This document shows positions 36,669 through 49,250 of a stretch of DNA of 64,000 nt, piece by piece; positions within the stretch are counted from its first letter, which is position 1, and every line of letters starts with the position of its first letter. Under the pieces are notes generated by a model, which saw nothing but the letters and a program-made list of their open reading frames with translations, made no database searches and was not told where the DNA came from. Both the position numbers and the translations under genes were made by a program. This DNA comes from Formicarius rufipectus (taxonomy: Eukaryota > Chordata > Aves > Passeriformes > Formicariidae), in assembly GCA_013399695.1 (NCBI GenBank), contig VXAU01004744.1:659300-723299 (forward strand). The letters run 5' to 3'.

Positions 36669-38954
36669 GTATTTTGATATATTCTTTTCCCACATAATTT
36701 TCAATGTTTTTTTTTTTTGCTGGCAAATGGTCATGTTGGGTTCTGGCTCATTTGCAAAAGGCCCTTAAAGAAGCAGCAGAGATGAAGGGCACAAAAAGAG
36801 TTCCCAGTGGTTTTGAGATGACATCTTTACAAACCCAACTTGTCAGTAGTTAGTGCATAGGTTCTGAACTTTTCTCATCCCACCTGAATTCCCTTCTGGC
36901 AAAGGCCACCCTCTGTACCAAATGCTTCAAGCCCACCAAAATTCACACTTTGACAACACCATTGAGCAAAAGTCATGAAGTTTGCCTTGACATTTCTTTC
37001 ACAGTTATCCTACAGTCCTGTGCCATCTGATAAACAGTGAAAATAGTTGGAAATCCATGGAAATAGTTCAAACTAGAAGCAGTAAAAAATCAGAACAGTT
37101 TCATAGCAGGATGATTTATGGATCATTCAAATAATTCACTCTCCTTTTCTTGTTCAGATTCACTTATGTCATAAAAAAGTAATTCTGGATAGTTTAGAGT
37201 GATTAGATTATCAAAGTCTTGCAATCCAGAAAGGAAATTGCAAGAAATTTAGATCTGTGTGATGTAGTGGCTGATCATTGCTCTTTAACTAGAAGAATTA
37301 CCTTATGTTGTATTGGTAATTTATTTAATAATGACAGATGCAAACAAACTTTGCCAAGCATAAGATTTATTGTTGGGTAAACACAGGGAAAATGTATTTA
37401 CAAGAATTTTTGTGAATTCTTAATTGTATTTCACATGAATGTTTTTATACTTTTTTTGTTCACTTTTCCTATCTAGTTAACTGAGGAAAGATTTTCTTAT
37501 GGAAATGTGCACAGAAAATAACTTGTAGGCCTGATTGTTTTTTAATTATTAAACAAAAAAGAAATTAATGAGAAAATAATGTGTTTATTGGAAATAAAGT
37601 GCAGAAGGAAAGTGGAGGTCAGATAAATGAGGAAGATAAAGTCTATCTAGACTGACCTACCTCCAAACAAGCTGGTTCCAGTCATGGGATCAGGACAGCC
37701 AGGTCAGCACAGAGCTATGCCAACTGAATTGAGCTAACTCATTTATACAGCCCCTGGGAGCCAAATGAGTACTCTGTGTGGCACCATGCCATGCAGACAT
37801 ACTGTCCTTCTTCCTGGGCTATCTCAGCTATCTCTCCCATGACACGGCATTGTGTAATGTGGATGTGTCCTTAGGTGACCAACCAGCATGCTAAGTGAGC
37901 AAATCCCAAACAGTGAATGCTCAGACAAAGGCCTGTAATCATTTATGAATGCTCTGAGAGAACTGATATTTGTTCAGATGAGCTGTTAAATAACAAACAA
38001 AAGGGAAAATATATAGACAATATATTAGGAGAGACAGGATCTAATTTAAACCCTCTCTCACCAGTTTGTTTGCTGCTGGCACATCAGTCAGTTGCCAAAA
38101 GTAGATCTGTGTTTTCTGAACCTTGTTTTAATATTCCACAGGCATTTTATCTTGCATCATTTTTCTTACAACTCTTACCTGTATGGTACCACTTACAACA
38201 TATTTTGCCCTCACTGTTATGAAGTGTGAAACATACAACAGTTTCTTTTGATATATTTCAAACATACTGTTGTGTTCACCCATACAGAAACCTTGCAGTG
38301 AGTGGTCTGCTGGTCTATTCATCTTAATGCAAAGGTCTATTCAGAGTTTCACACTCTTCAGCCATTACTTATATGCTGCAGCACATAGTGAATTACTCAG
38401 TAGTGCCTGAAGATCTCTCGGTCTTGGCTGAATTTTTTTTCTTTATAGATTGCAAGCATTAATAATAATTCAAATTGACAAAAGCCTTTGACAATACTCT
38501 TGGATGCATGTGCACGTATGCATGTATTTGTGGAGAAAGAGACCGGAGCACATGCTTCATTGTCATCCTTAGGGCCAGGTCTTTTCATTGTTGTGACATC
38601 GATGTTTTACCAGAAAAGAACTTATCATCATGTTGTAAATTCAAACAGATAAAGCACTTGGAATTTGCCTGTTATGTCAAACTGCTACATCCATTGGTGA
38701 CCTTTGGAAAGAATGAGGAGAAAAGAAAAAATTCCATGCAAAAATATAATACATTGTTTGAGAATATTATATATTAGTAATAAAAAACCCTTTTCACATG
38801 TATTGTTTTTTCCAAGGCATAAATAGAAGTAGACAGTTTTAAAAACTAATTTCTGAATCCAGCAGATTTTTTGTTCTAGTTTCTCATAAACAGAGTCGTG
38901 TAATACTGATTTTCCCTAAATCAGAAATGAAGCTACTCTCATCCCATTGACAGT

Positions 38955-39120
38955 GCACTGAAGGTCTGGGTAATTTGAAGCAAATCACCTTACCTTTTCC
39001 TCTGTCCTTTTCTCTCTTCAGCAGAGAGTGATGACACTATTTTATTACCTTGTAAAGTGCTTTCAGATCTGAGGATGACTGGAGCCTTGTGTAAGTGTCA
39101 AGTACAACCACATTTCTAAT
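38955..39120 (+). mobile_element. Ancient MIR-like SINE
   Basis: The order of blocks matches an amniote MIR-type element: 'ttgaagcaaatcaccttacc' for the 'gggcaagtcacttaacc' core, then 'cctctgtccttttctctc', and at the end 'cttgtaaagtgctttcagat' followed by 'ctgaggatgactgg' and 'gtgtaagtgtcaagta'. The last blocks match the common 3' form 'tgtaaagcgctttgagatc...gatgaaaggcgctatataagtgc'. It is strongly diverged. It lies just left of the larger CR1 at 39.3 kb but is a separate, older insertion. Confidence 0.6.
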
Positions 39121-39299
39121 ATCTAATTAGGTCAAATTCTACTCCTACATATACAAATATGACTCTCATTAAACTCAGCAGAATGTCAGAGGATATAAGA
39201 AAGAAAGAACTTTTATACATTTAGCAACTCGTGGACAAATCAATTTTCAAACTGTATAACAAAGGTTTTTATATATAAGTAATACTTAGTCTGATGGAG

Positions 39300-41075
39300 C
39301 ATCTAATAAAACATCCTGATGGACTGAATTTTGATGGAGAATTTCCATCTTTTATTGGATGCAGGGGGTGAGAAATATAGCGTGAGAAAATGGCTGAGGT
39401 ACTTCACATATTCTTTGTGTGTTTTTAATAGTAAACCTAGTTATTCCAGGGTACACAACTCCCTGAGCTGGAAGACAGGGAAAGGGAGCAGAATGAAGGC
39501 CTCCAAATCACAGGTGAAATGATCAGATCTGTTTACACTACCTAGACACACACAGGTGTATGGGCCAGATGGAATCTTAGGGATCAAGGGAGTTGAGAGT
39601 GCTTGCAGATGTGCTCACTGAACCACATTTCCATCATTAATCATCAGTCCTGGATAACCTGGGAGGGTCCAAGCAGGCTGAAGGTTAGCCAAAGTGACAT
39701 CCATCTAACAGAAGGGTCAGAAATAGGATCTGGGAAACTACAGGCCTGTCAGCCTGGCCTTGGTGCCAGGGAAGGTCATGTGGCAGATCATCTCGAGGGT
39801 CATCATGCAGCATGTACAGGACAACCAGGGGATAAAATGCAGCCTGTGTGGGTTTGTGAAAGGCAGGTCCTGCTTGACCAGTCTGATCTCCTTCTATGAC
39901 CTGGAGACCTGCCTGATGGATGAGGGAAAAGATGTTGTCTACATAAACTTCTGTAAAGTCTGATACTGTCTCCCATTCTCCTGGAGAAGCTGGCAGCCCA
40001 TGGCTTGGACAGGTGCACTCTCCATTGAGTTAAAGAATTGTGTGGATATCCAGGCAGAGTGGTGGTGAACAGAGTTGCACCCAGTTGGCAGCTGGTCACC
40101 AGGGGAGTCCCTCAAGTCTCAGTTTTGGGGCCAGTCCTGTTTAAATCTTCATTGATGACTTGAACTAGGGGACCAAGAGTCCCCTCAACCAGTTCACAGC
40201 TGGCACCAAGATGGGCAGAAATGTTGATCTGCTGGCGGGGAGGAAGGCTCTGCAGAGAGATCAGAACAGGCTGGGTCGATGGGCCAAGGCCAGCTGTATG
40301 AGGTTCAACAAGACAAAGTGCTGGATCCTGCCCTTGGGTCACAACAACCCCACTTGGTGCTACAGGCTGGGGGTATAGTGGCTGGAAAGCTGTCCAGTGG
40401 AAAAGGACCTGGGAGTGCTGGCCAACAGCTGGCTGAACATGAGCTGATAGTGTGCCCAGGTGGCCAGGAAGGTCAATGGTATCCTGTCTTGTGTCAGAAA
40501 TAATAAGACCAGCAGGACCAGGGCAGCGATTGTTCCCCTGTACTGGGAACTGGTGAGACCACACTTTGAATCCTGTGTTCAGTTTTGGGCCCTCACTTCA
40601 AGAGAGACACTGAGGTGCTGGAACATGTCCAAGGAAGGGCAATGGAGCTGGGGAAGAGTTTGGAGCACAAATCTTATAAGCCAGCTGGGATTGCTTAGCC
40701 TGGAGAAAAGGAAGATCAGTGGGGACTTTATCACTCTCTACAACTACCTGAAAAGAGGTTGTATCCAGGTAGGGATAGGGTCAGTCCCTTTTCCTAGGTA
40801 ACAAGTGACAGGATAAAAGGAATGGCCTCAGGTTGTGCCAGTGGAAGTTTATATTGGATATTAGGAAAAATTTCTTCACAGGAAGGTTTGTCAAGCATTG
40901 GAACAGGCTGTCCAGGGAAGTGGTGGACTTACCATCCCTGGATGTATTTGAAAGACATGTAGAGGTGACACTTAGGAATATAGTTTAGTGCTGGACTTGT
41001 CAGTGTTGGGTTAGCAGTTGGACTCACTGATCTTAAGGTTTTTTCCCAACAGAAACTAATGTATTCTACTTTTGT
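39300..41075 (+). mobile_element. CR1 LINE, 5'-truncated, with decayed RT and 3' end
   Basis: About 1.8 kb of CR1 on the plus strand, from the end of the ORF2 linker ('tggatgcagggggtgag') through the reverse transcriptase to the 3' terminus. RT motifs are visible at 39760-39960 (GFVKGRSCLTSLISFYD, then DVVYINFCKV for DVVYLDFSKAF). The YADD/FADD region near 40195 is degraded. The conserved C-terminal part at 40460-40800 reads PLYWELVRPHFESCVQFW and later LGLLSLEKRKISGDFITLYN. These pieces lie in different frames separated by stops and indels, so the element is dead. The 3' end matches the usual CR1 '...ttggactcactgatctta...' tip before 41070. The 5' part of ORF2 and all of ORF1 are missing, as is common for CR1. 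Confidence 0.93.
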
Positions 41076-42778
41076 ATTTAATTTCTCTCCTGTAATTTGA
41101 TGTAAAAGTCACTCTTCTAGAAGTGTCAGACCTTTTATATCTGTAGTTTTATGCCCAGTGAGGCAGTGGGATCTGCTCATATGGCAACCTGGGGGCAGAG
41201 GAGGAAATGTCACCTGGCAGTCCTGCTCAGGGCCCAGAAAAGACAGCACTGTTGGACAGAGTCAAGGAGAAGCCCCTGCCCAGCAGCTGCTGAGTAGACA
41301 TGCTGAGCCTCTCTGGATGTACTCAGTACCCAATTCCCAAATGTAGAGAAAAGTCATGATCCTAGGAAGACAGTAGCTGCCAGAGCTACTGGAAAAGAGA
41401 TAAAGTCTTTGTTGGCCCCTGAGGAAACCCATATCTGAAATTACCAGCTTGATGCTTGTGGGATGGAGGCCAAAACTACATAGAATTTACTGCAAATCAA
41501 TGTATTATTGCAACAGCTATATCTTTCTACTCCTAGTGAAAAAAATCAAGCTTCTGTGACTCATGGTTTACAACTGTAACAAAACACAGAGTTTAAACTA
41601 GAACAATTTTGTTTTCCAGCTTGGATCAATTTATCTTAAACAGAAAAATCTTGAGTACTTTTCTCTCTATAATACGTAGAAGTTCTTATAATATTATTGT
41701 ATTTAGGTTTCCTGAACACTCCCATCAATTCCTCTGCTTCAGCTGCTTTTCTCAGAGCAAACAAATATTTGCAACAAGTAGAGCTGTGTGAACTAACAGA
41801 GGGAGGAAAAAAAAAGACAAAAAAACCTGGCAAGCAAGTTCTCTGTTTCTTTGAAAACTCTCCAACACCATGAATCCTGTGAGAGCTTAATTAAAATGAA
41901 AAGGGAGTTTTCAAAGGGAGAAACAAAATAAGCTTTTTTTTTTAATGCTCTATTTTTGTTCTGAGCTCAGAAAATCTCTTTCTCTTTTTCAGCTGGTTTC
42001 CCCAAAACATAAATATTGGCAGCTTTAAGGTTTGTTTTTCATCCTCTTGAGCAAGATGCAGTGAGTTCAAAAGCATTTTACAGTCAAGCTTAGAGGGTTT
42101 TCTCACCCAAGCTTGGATTTCTGACACAACTAGTGAATCTAGAACCGTAAGCATTACCATGAAATCAAAGATGCCATTTCAAGGGGATTATGATTAAATG
42201 GTAATGTATTCACTTTGGTGATAATTAGAGGAACCTGTTTTTTTCAGACACAGCAGTGCATATGGGTCAAGGTCAACCAAACTCTGCACAACATCTTAGG
42301 TTCACATGATTAAAGGATATTTCTGCAGCCAACCTCACTCAAGAAGCAAACTTCTTATCTGTTTTCCTTTAACCAGCTAATTGAGTGGCTGGGTGTTTCT
42401 TTAGCATGAGTCCAGATCAATACTTGAATGTTTCAGTCCACATCAAGACTTACCTACTCTAGCCAGCTGCTGGTAAGCCACTACTAGTTGATATTTTAAA
42501 GCTTTAGAGATAGAAACTGTGGGAACTTGAAATGATTTTTTTCTGGATATCCACATTCTTGGCAAAAATTCATAAGTCTCTTCAGCCTTTAATAATAAGA
42601 AGAACAAGCTAATATTTAAGTGTCAACATTTTTCAAATAATCTGAGTGACAAAAAGGACCATATATATCAGCTTACTGCAGCCACCTCTGCAGTAGACTG
42701 ACACTGAAATGTGGAAAGGTGCATGTTAACTATTGATGAAAATACATTTACAGAGTCCTGTGTAATGAGCTCTAAATG
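41076..42778. other. No gene seen; non-coding DNA
   Basis: A GC-richer patch at 41150-41350 holds a 62-codon chance-type frame. Nothing else is recognised. Confidence 0.45.
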
Positions 42779-42857
42779 ACCCTGCCTCATCAGGCAAGTT
42801 GAACCAGGTGATCTGCAGAGGTCCCTTCCACCTTTAACAATTCTGTGATTCTGTGAA
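42779..42857 (+). mobile_element. CR1 LINE, extreme 3' tip
   Basis: Reads 'gaaccaggtgatctgcagag' then 'gtcccttccacctttaac' and ends in the CR1-specific microsatellite, 'attctgtgattctgtga'. About 80 bases remain, typical of a strongly 5'-truncated CR1 insertion. The terminal variant differs from the tips at 41.0 and 57.5 kb, so it belongs to another CR1 subfamily. Confidence 0.88.
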
Positions 42858-42966
42858 TCCTCTCTGACTGCACAAGTATAAATCAACAAATGACTGCAGT
42901 TGCTGTTGTGGGTTTTCAAAAGCTCTGAATACACATGGTGCTTTTCTGCTCAGTCATAAACTCTGA

Positions 42967-43008
42967 GCACAGTAACCACGTGTTCATGCACAGTAACCAC
43001 GAATTCAT
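42967..43008 (+). repeat. 21-bp tandem duplication (two copies)
   Basis: The units GCACAGTAACCACGTGTTCAT (42967-42987) and its neighbour (42988-43008) differ at only two positions, TG against AA. The first copy contains a palindromic E-box, CACGTG, which is GAATTC-like in the second. There are no further copies except a trailing GCA. Confidence 0.9.
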
Positions 43009-44539
43009 GCAATGTGATTGGGTTTAAGACCAGACTCACCACATACTCAGTGGAGGCTCTGGTGTTCTTGTACATTTGATGTAGTATTCAATCTTCTCAT
43101 CTAAGCAATGCAATGTAAAGACTTGTGGGAAGGTGTTGAGGCAGCTTGGAGGTTTACTTTGTATGCAATAGAGAGTTGCATCCCACTAAAGATAGCCTTC
43201 AGAGCTGTTTTACTGCCTGTGGCACTGCACTTGAGCAAATCAGCTAATACAAACACATATGCAGGGTTATTTTTGTGCCCCTTGTCAGACACAGTAATTA
43301 GCAGTGGCAGGGTCTTTTTCAAATTGGAGAACTGTCTGGTCCCATGGACTTATCCCTCCAGACAGCACTGCTGCATTCATTCAGAAGTTCACTGAAAGTG
43401 CTTTTAAGTAAATGTACTTTCCTGTGCACTGCTTGCCAGTCCTATATGTGGTGAACATCTTTCCACCAGTGGAAGAAAGTGCTGTGCATGTGTTTTTTCT
43501 TCCAGAGGTCATTTACAGGACAAAAAAATCAGTCTTCTAGATGACTCGTTTAGGATTTTAAAAACATGGCTGTGCTAGTTTTATTTTAAATATTGATGGC
43601 AAGATTTAGTCAAGGTTGTCTGAGGATAACAGTGTCTTATGCAACTAGTCAGCACACAGCTATGCACTGATTGATTTCTATATTTTACAGGGAATTTTTT
43701 TGTGGCGGTTCCAAAGACCAGCCCATTCTCCACTTATTTGTAATTTAACCTAGGTAGTTAATGAATTACAAAAATGGACAGGAATCACAATCCTATAAAG
43801 AAAATACATTTCTAATTTAAAACTATGTATATGGGTCACACTTTGCAGAAGAAAGCATAAGTCAAGCATCATTCTTGATTTGTTCCAGGTCACTGTTTAT
43901 CTCTGCATGGCTCCAAAACACTAATAGATCATCATGATAAAAATTCACTTTTGCACTCATCTGTTACATTGCACTTTTAATGTCTATTTTATTTAGTGTA
44001 TTTTGATTTTACCCCACTCCCAGCTGCAAGCTCACCATACTTTATTAGAATAAAATTTTATCCCTTTTGATCCTGTGAATAAGAATCTGTTGACAGTTTT
44101 CTTTGCAGCATTGGTAATTTTAATATATATTAGCAAAATTAATTTGTTCAAGGCAATTTTCAAGTGCACGTTCCTCTCAGAGTCAGTTTTCTAGACACTG
44201 CAGTGGGTCCTTTTTATCTAAGTTGATTTTATTGGCATTAACAAAGAGTTTCCATAGCAAAAGTGTTTTAAAAAGACAAAATCAGTAGGGAAGATTTTTT
44301 GTGCTTCAAGGAATATTGAAGATGGGTACATGAAAAGGGAGCTAGAATGTTTTCCTGGTAAAATGGGGCCTAAGCAGATGTCTTCTAATATAAGGATTGT
44401 TTGATAACCAATGAAAGACAGGAGCTTTTGGACTACTCTGGTGTTCTGTTGTTAAAAGAAGATATTGAAGAGGAAAGAAAGACATGCAATAATGAATGTT
44501 GAAAAGAAAATGTCAGCAGCTTACATCTCCAGAGCATAT
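43009..44539. other. No gene seen; non-coding DNA
   Basis: Short frames only, the longest 95 codons at 43108-43395 with an overlapping open frame on the other strand. No repeat was named. Confidence 0.45.
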
Positions 44540-44710
44540 GTCTAATGCAGCAATTATCAACTTTTTTTCTGATTCCGACTCTTGGAGATCAAACATTTTC
44601 AAGCAGCCCCATCCATATGCAAGCATCAATAGTAGGTGAACACGTATTGCTATTAGCTTAACAACCTCTTAGGGATTATCATCTCTAATTTGAGAACAAC
44701 TAGTCTGATG
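44540..44710 (+). mobile_element. Ancient hAT-type MITE with target duplication
   Basis: The body is 44548-44702 (155 bases). It starts CAGCAATTATCAACTT and ends so that its reverse complement reads TAGTTGTTCTCAAATT. The two ends agree at 10 of 16 positions and both resemble the CAGTGGTTCTCAAnnTTT ends of hAT (Charlie-like) elements. Immediately outside lie GTCTAATG (44540-44547) and GTCTGATG (44703-44710), an 8-base target-site duplication with one mismatch. Eight bases is the hAT hallmark. The inner part has no coding capacity, so the element would have moved with a transposase supplied in trans. Strand is arbitrary. Confidence 0.65.
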
Positions 44711-47700
44711 GAATCAGTATGAGTTATGTGCACTATGGCAGCATGCTGAGGGTTGAGGTGGATCATCGTGTTACCCGAAATAGGGAGACAAATGTTGGCT
44801 CAAAGAGTTTTCAGTCCAGGTATTAGATGGATGTAGTAGACTGAGATAACAGCAAGATAATCCTGACAAATGTAATAAGGATGAGAGTCACAGCTACTAG
44901 CCACCCACCTATTGCCAAATGTTTCTTTAATTTTGTGTGTTTCATGTTTGTAATGCCATTCTGTGTTGTTGTCTCTTCTTAACAAGCTACATGATCTTTA
45001 AAATCTGCATTCTCTGGATATTTTGTATCACAGTGCCTGACAATAGTACATCCATAGTGCTCTTTGAAAAGCCCTGAGGCACAGGAGGGGGATCCAGTAA
45101 CTCCACAAACACTGCTCACAATAACTGAGCTTGTGGCATGGCTATTCATGTGATTCCCATGAGTCACATCATTCCTCTGCTCTTCATCTCAACATGATGG
45201 ACTTGGATTGCCTTTGTATCCTGCAAGCTCATACAGAGCCTCTATACCTGCCAGCTGTGTTGTGCCTTGTGACGTGTCTTCTTCACACAATGTTCTGGAG
45301 GCCTAATTGTAAACATTTCATCGAGGGCCCATCCTTTGGAAATCCCAGCATTGCCTAGTCTATTTTATTCCTGGGAGACATAAGACTCATTCAATTCAAC
45401 CCCTTCTAGAAATAGTTTCTAATTAGCAAACCTAGTGGAATTGAGGCTGCTAAGTCAAGAAACTGTTTTTTAAAAATCACTTTGACAACTGGACTTTGCA
45501 GGTAACTCCTTAGACTTCTTTCTGAAGCTTTTATGTTAGGGTGGGAATAAAAAAGTAACATTAACTTGGCCAAGCATGGGGAGAGAGCAGGTCTTGAGCT
45601 AATAGTGAAGACATTTACTCAGGATAAAGAAAACTAGTCTGCTAGGCTCTACTTCAAAGGACAGTTTCCCTAATTTACATTGTGTACATTTGGGAATGGA
45701 TTCCTTCCTTTAAGGTGAATGTTTTAGCCAGAAAGTTGTAGACTTTAATACAAGTCTATGATTTTTTTTTTCTGACTCAATGGATATTTAATTACACCTG
45801 TACAATCTGGGAAAGTTCCAAGGCAAAGAACCAAGAATGCTTCCACCCCCATATTTCCCCTGGTAGATGGTGGTTGTGGTTTTGCTTTCCTTGAGAAGTC
45901 AGGTTTCCTTCATCTCATGTGAATAATTTAACTGAGTAACTTTTACTGGGTAGAAAGGGTCATGGGTCTACTTTTCCTGTATTCCAATGCTTTGGCTGAC
46001 TCAGTGGCAGCTTCTGAAGTAAAGGCATTAGGCACCCAAGTGCAGAAGCAGGCTCCACAATGAGCAGTGTCGAGCAGCACCGTTCAATCCAGGCTAAGGG
46101 ACCTACATTTAGGGCACATATTTTTCCTCCTGCAAAATGTATGACCTTTAGGCAATCTGACTCTTTGCAGATTAACTTTCTGATGCATGCTTAACCAATG
46201 CATCGTTTTTGGAGCCTAGGGGTGTCATTTGAGAGCTGTGAGTCCCGTTAAACTTCCACACACCTAAAAGAGTCACAAAGTTGTGATTCATCCTTTTCCT
46301 TCTGGAGGGATGTTATTATGGAAAGAAGCAGTGGTTCAAAGGGGCAAAAGCAGTGGTTGGGAGGGGCTGTTTCTTCAACCTTCCAGAAAATTGAACCTAA
46401 ATGAAGGAAAGAGTGATCACCCAGACAGACAGATGATGGGGAAACACTGAGACAGATGGATCATGAGGCAGATTTAGTATTTAGCATATTTACCTAGACT
46501 TCTTGGAAGTACTCCCACATCCAAGGGACTGCTTTATGAAGGGACTGCTAAATGAAACACAGTTCCAGTGGGATCTCTGTCCATCTGTCCTGATGAAGCA
46601 GGACTCCCTGGCAACAACAAATGCAAGACAAATAAGATCAGATTAAATATATATAATAAGAAACCTGATTATCTCATGCCTCTAATGAAGGTACTGCACT
46701 AGAAGAATATATATATAATAGCGTTGGGTACTAGACACTGCTTATGGTTTCCATTTTTCAAAAGCCATTTGATAAAACACATAAGTAGCTTTGGGTGCAA
46801 AGTGTGAAGTCAAATATCCCCCATCCAGAGTAATGAATATTTAATAGTTTTGGGGTAGGGGAGAAGCACTTTTAAGGTTCATGTGCAAGTGAGGTGCACA
46901 TTTTTGTCTGCTGATTTTATATCCTTTTATATTTCTCTTGAACAAAAACACTCCTGATGTGGTACAGATCAGTTGCTCAGCCCTGTCAGAATAGGTGCTG
47001 TGCATTACTTGTTCTGAAAGACAGCAGCTGGCATGTTTTATTTTAAAAGTAGCTTTGCCAAAGTGCTAGATTCTAGTCTCAAGAACATAATGGACAGATT
47101 ACAACAGAGCTTGAAAATCTGACCACCTTTCTTGCATACAAAGTCATAGCTACTTCAGATTTCAGATCATGCTGTTTGTATACACCGCATATCTGAGAGC
47201 TGAAGTTGGCCTTGAACTGGAAAAGGATTAAATAAGTCCATCTCATTTTTTCATAAAACCTTGGGCTCCTTGTGCCACTAGAAGATTGTCTGAGTCATAC
47301 CTTCATATTAATAAACCATAGGTAGTGTTTTCACATATTTCGGGTTAAAAATAAATGCATTGCATTGTCAATTCATTTGTTCAAGGAAATTCACCGTCTT
47401 CAAAGCACATATCTTTGCTCTTCTAGTTATCAGTTGAAATGAAAGGTTGCAACAACAGGGTGGCAAGGTTTCTGGTTTTTTTCTGTTATTGTATGTTTTG
47501 TTTGGGGGGAATTTTAACAGAAGATTGATCTATTAAATAAGGTTCCAAGAGGTTTTTAAACTGAATTAAAGTTTTTCCATGTCTGTACAAAAATATGCTG
47601 AGAAAGATACATTTTTCAGCACCTAATGAAATTAAATGTAAAAACTATTTTTCTAAGATGTTCCAACCTTATGTAAAAATAAAAAATATCTTGTCAGTTT

Positions 47701-48368
47701 TATGTCGCAAATTTAATTTCATACAGCAAGTACAATAATGTAAACCTGTGCTTTGGAGATGCTGTAGGTTTTTTTAAACAAATGGATAAAAAATCAATTT
47801 GTATAAATTCTGAAACATGAAAAACTATGGCTTATGAATATGAAGGTATGACTCAGCGAGCTTATTAGTATCACAAGGAGCCTAAGGTTTTATCAAGAAA
47901 CTGAATTAATATTTGTTCAACACTTTGGAAATGTAAAGAGCAGTGTAAGTGATTACTAATTGTTGGCTTTACTATTAAAAATTGGAATGAATACCTGTGT
48001 GAAATTAATGTATTTTGGAGTAATTGAAAGGACAGTCCATAGCTTAGTTAGAAACCTAATAGTGGAAGCCTCACATTTCATAATCTGAATAGAGGAGTTG
48101 GTGAAGCTTGAATATTGCACCATGATCTGCAGTTCCCTTGCTCATCACTTAACATGAGTTGCAGTATAACATCAGGAAGCCTTCACTGAATGCCTTGAAC
48201 ACATACCTGAACCTGTTTGTTGAGAGGTAGAATTAAAACCCAAAGCATTTTAACATTTAGGTGCTATCATCCTTAAAACTTATGGGCTTGATCCACATTT
48301 CCTTAGCATCCATGGGGACTCCATGATGTCTGGGGAGGAAAGACATCAGGTGAATGTCCGTACCCTGC

Positions 48369-48384
48369 AAAAAAAAAAAAAAAT
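48369..48384 (+). repeat. Poly-A run, 16 bases
   Basis: A homopolymer after 'gtaccctgc', with no retrocopy body recognised upstream. Confidence 0.85.
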
Positions 48385-48650
48385 CAAGACTCTTCTTGCT
48401 CTTTGTATCTCCCACTCAATCCTGAATTCTCCTCTGTCTTGTGTTCCTGTGCAGTAGGATTAGTGGAGCATACCCACTCCCCAAAAGACTAGATTGATGG
48501 TCTCAGACTGTCTTGAGTCACCAACAAATCCCTGACTCTTCCTGGGAAGAGCCTCTTAGAGAGGCTGAGAAGAGAGTAGAACTTGGAGTGGCAACTTTCT
48601 ACAAGTTTACTGTGGTTATTAAATGAGCAAGAAAAAAAAAAAGAGAAAAA

Positions 48651-48651
48651 N
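48651..48651. other. Single ambiguous base (N)
   Basis: One N within 'gagaaaaanatacc', probably low sequencing quality after A-rich sequence. It interrupts a minus-strand frame of no clear meaning. Confidence 0.99.
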
Positions 48652-49203
48652 ATACCAGTGGTCCTGTTTAAACAGAAAGGATAATCACAACTTCTGGACT
48701 GGTCAGGCTTTCCTAGTGTCTTGAGGGCCCTCCAAGGATTTAGGCAAGAGAACACAGTTTGCAAAGTATGGCTGGATGCAGGAATGAATGACATGCCAAA
48801 ATGCTAATTAACTTATGGATGAGGTCTGCTACTTCAGCAGTTCTAAGTAGTGCATTATTCAACACCAGACACCTCAAAAACCAAAATAACAAGCTTCTGA
48901 GGGAGTTTTAATACCCCTTGGGTTAAATAGAAGTTTAAAAAATATTTTCAAGATTACCCTTTTCTGCTTAGGTACCTAAATTCTGCCTAAATCCCATATT
49001 TGGCATCAAAGTCCTTTTCAGATTTCACTCTTGGTACTTCCCTGCACTGAGACATTATACATATGGTCTTTAAAATACAGCAGCTGATGGGTTTGAATTT
49101 TACTAGCTAACTCTCATTACAATGATTATCTGATCCCACTGTATCGATAGAAAACATATGCTTCAGACAATACCATAAAATTCACAACTAGTGAGTTTTA
49201 CAG

Positions 49204-49250
49204 ACACCACAAAAAATGCCCAGATAAATCTCAAGTATTTAGTGTGCACA
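49204..49250 (+). other. Weak candidate exon, 47 nt
   Basis: An acceptor of moderate quality (gtgagttttacag) is followed by 47 nt and a strong donor (CACA followed by gtaagtat). One frame reads TTKNAQINLKYLVCT and a second is also open. It is too short to judge, and is listed because the donor is near consensus. Confidence 0.13.

Larger units (their letters stand above)
33346..38954. other. No gene seen; simple repeats only
   Basis: Contains the AAAC array at 34229-34276, an A/T dinucleotide tract at 35461-35494, a 14-base A run at 36655-36668 and a T run near 36709. A very strong acceptor-like site ends at 35260 and a gtaagg donor-like site lies 44 bases on, but every frame between them is closed. 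Confidence 0.45.

Noticed and set aside
40112..40564. 150-codon minus-strand open frame
   Set aside because: It lies wholly inside the plus-strand CR1 and is the antisense shadow of the decayed RT region.
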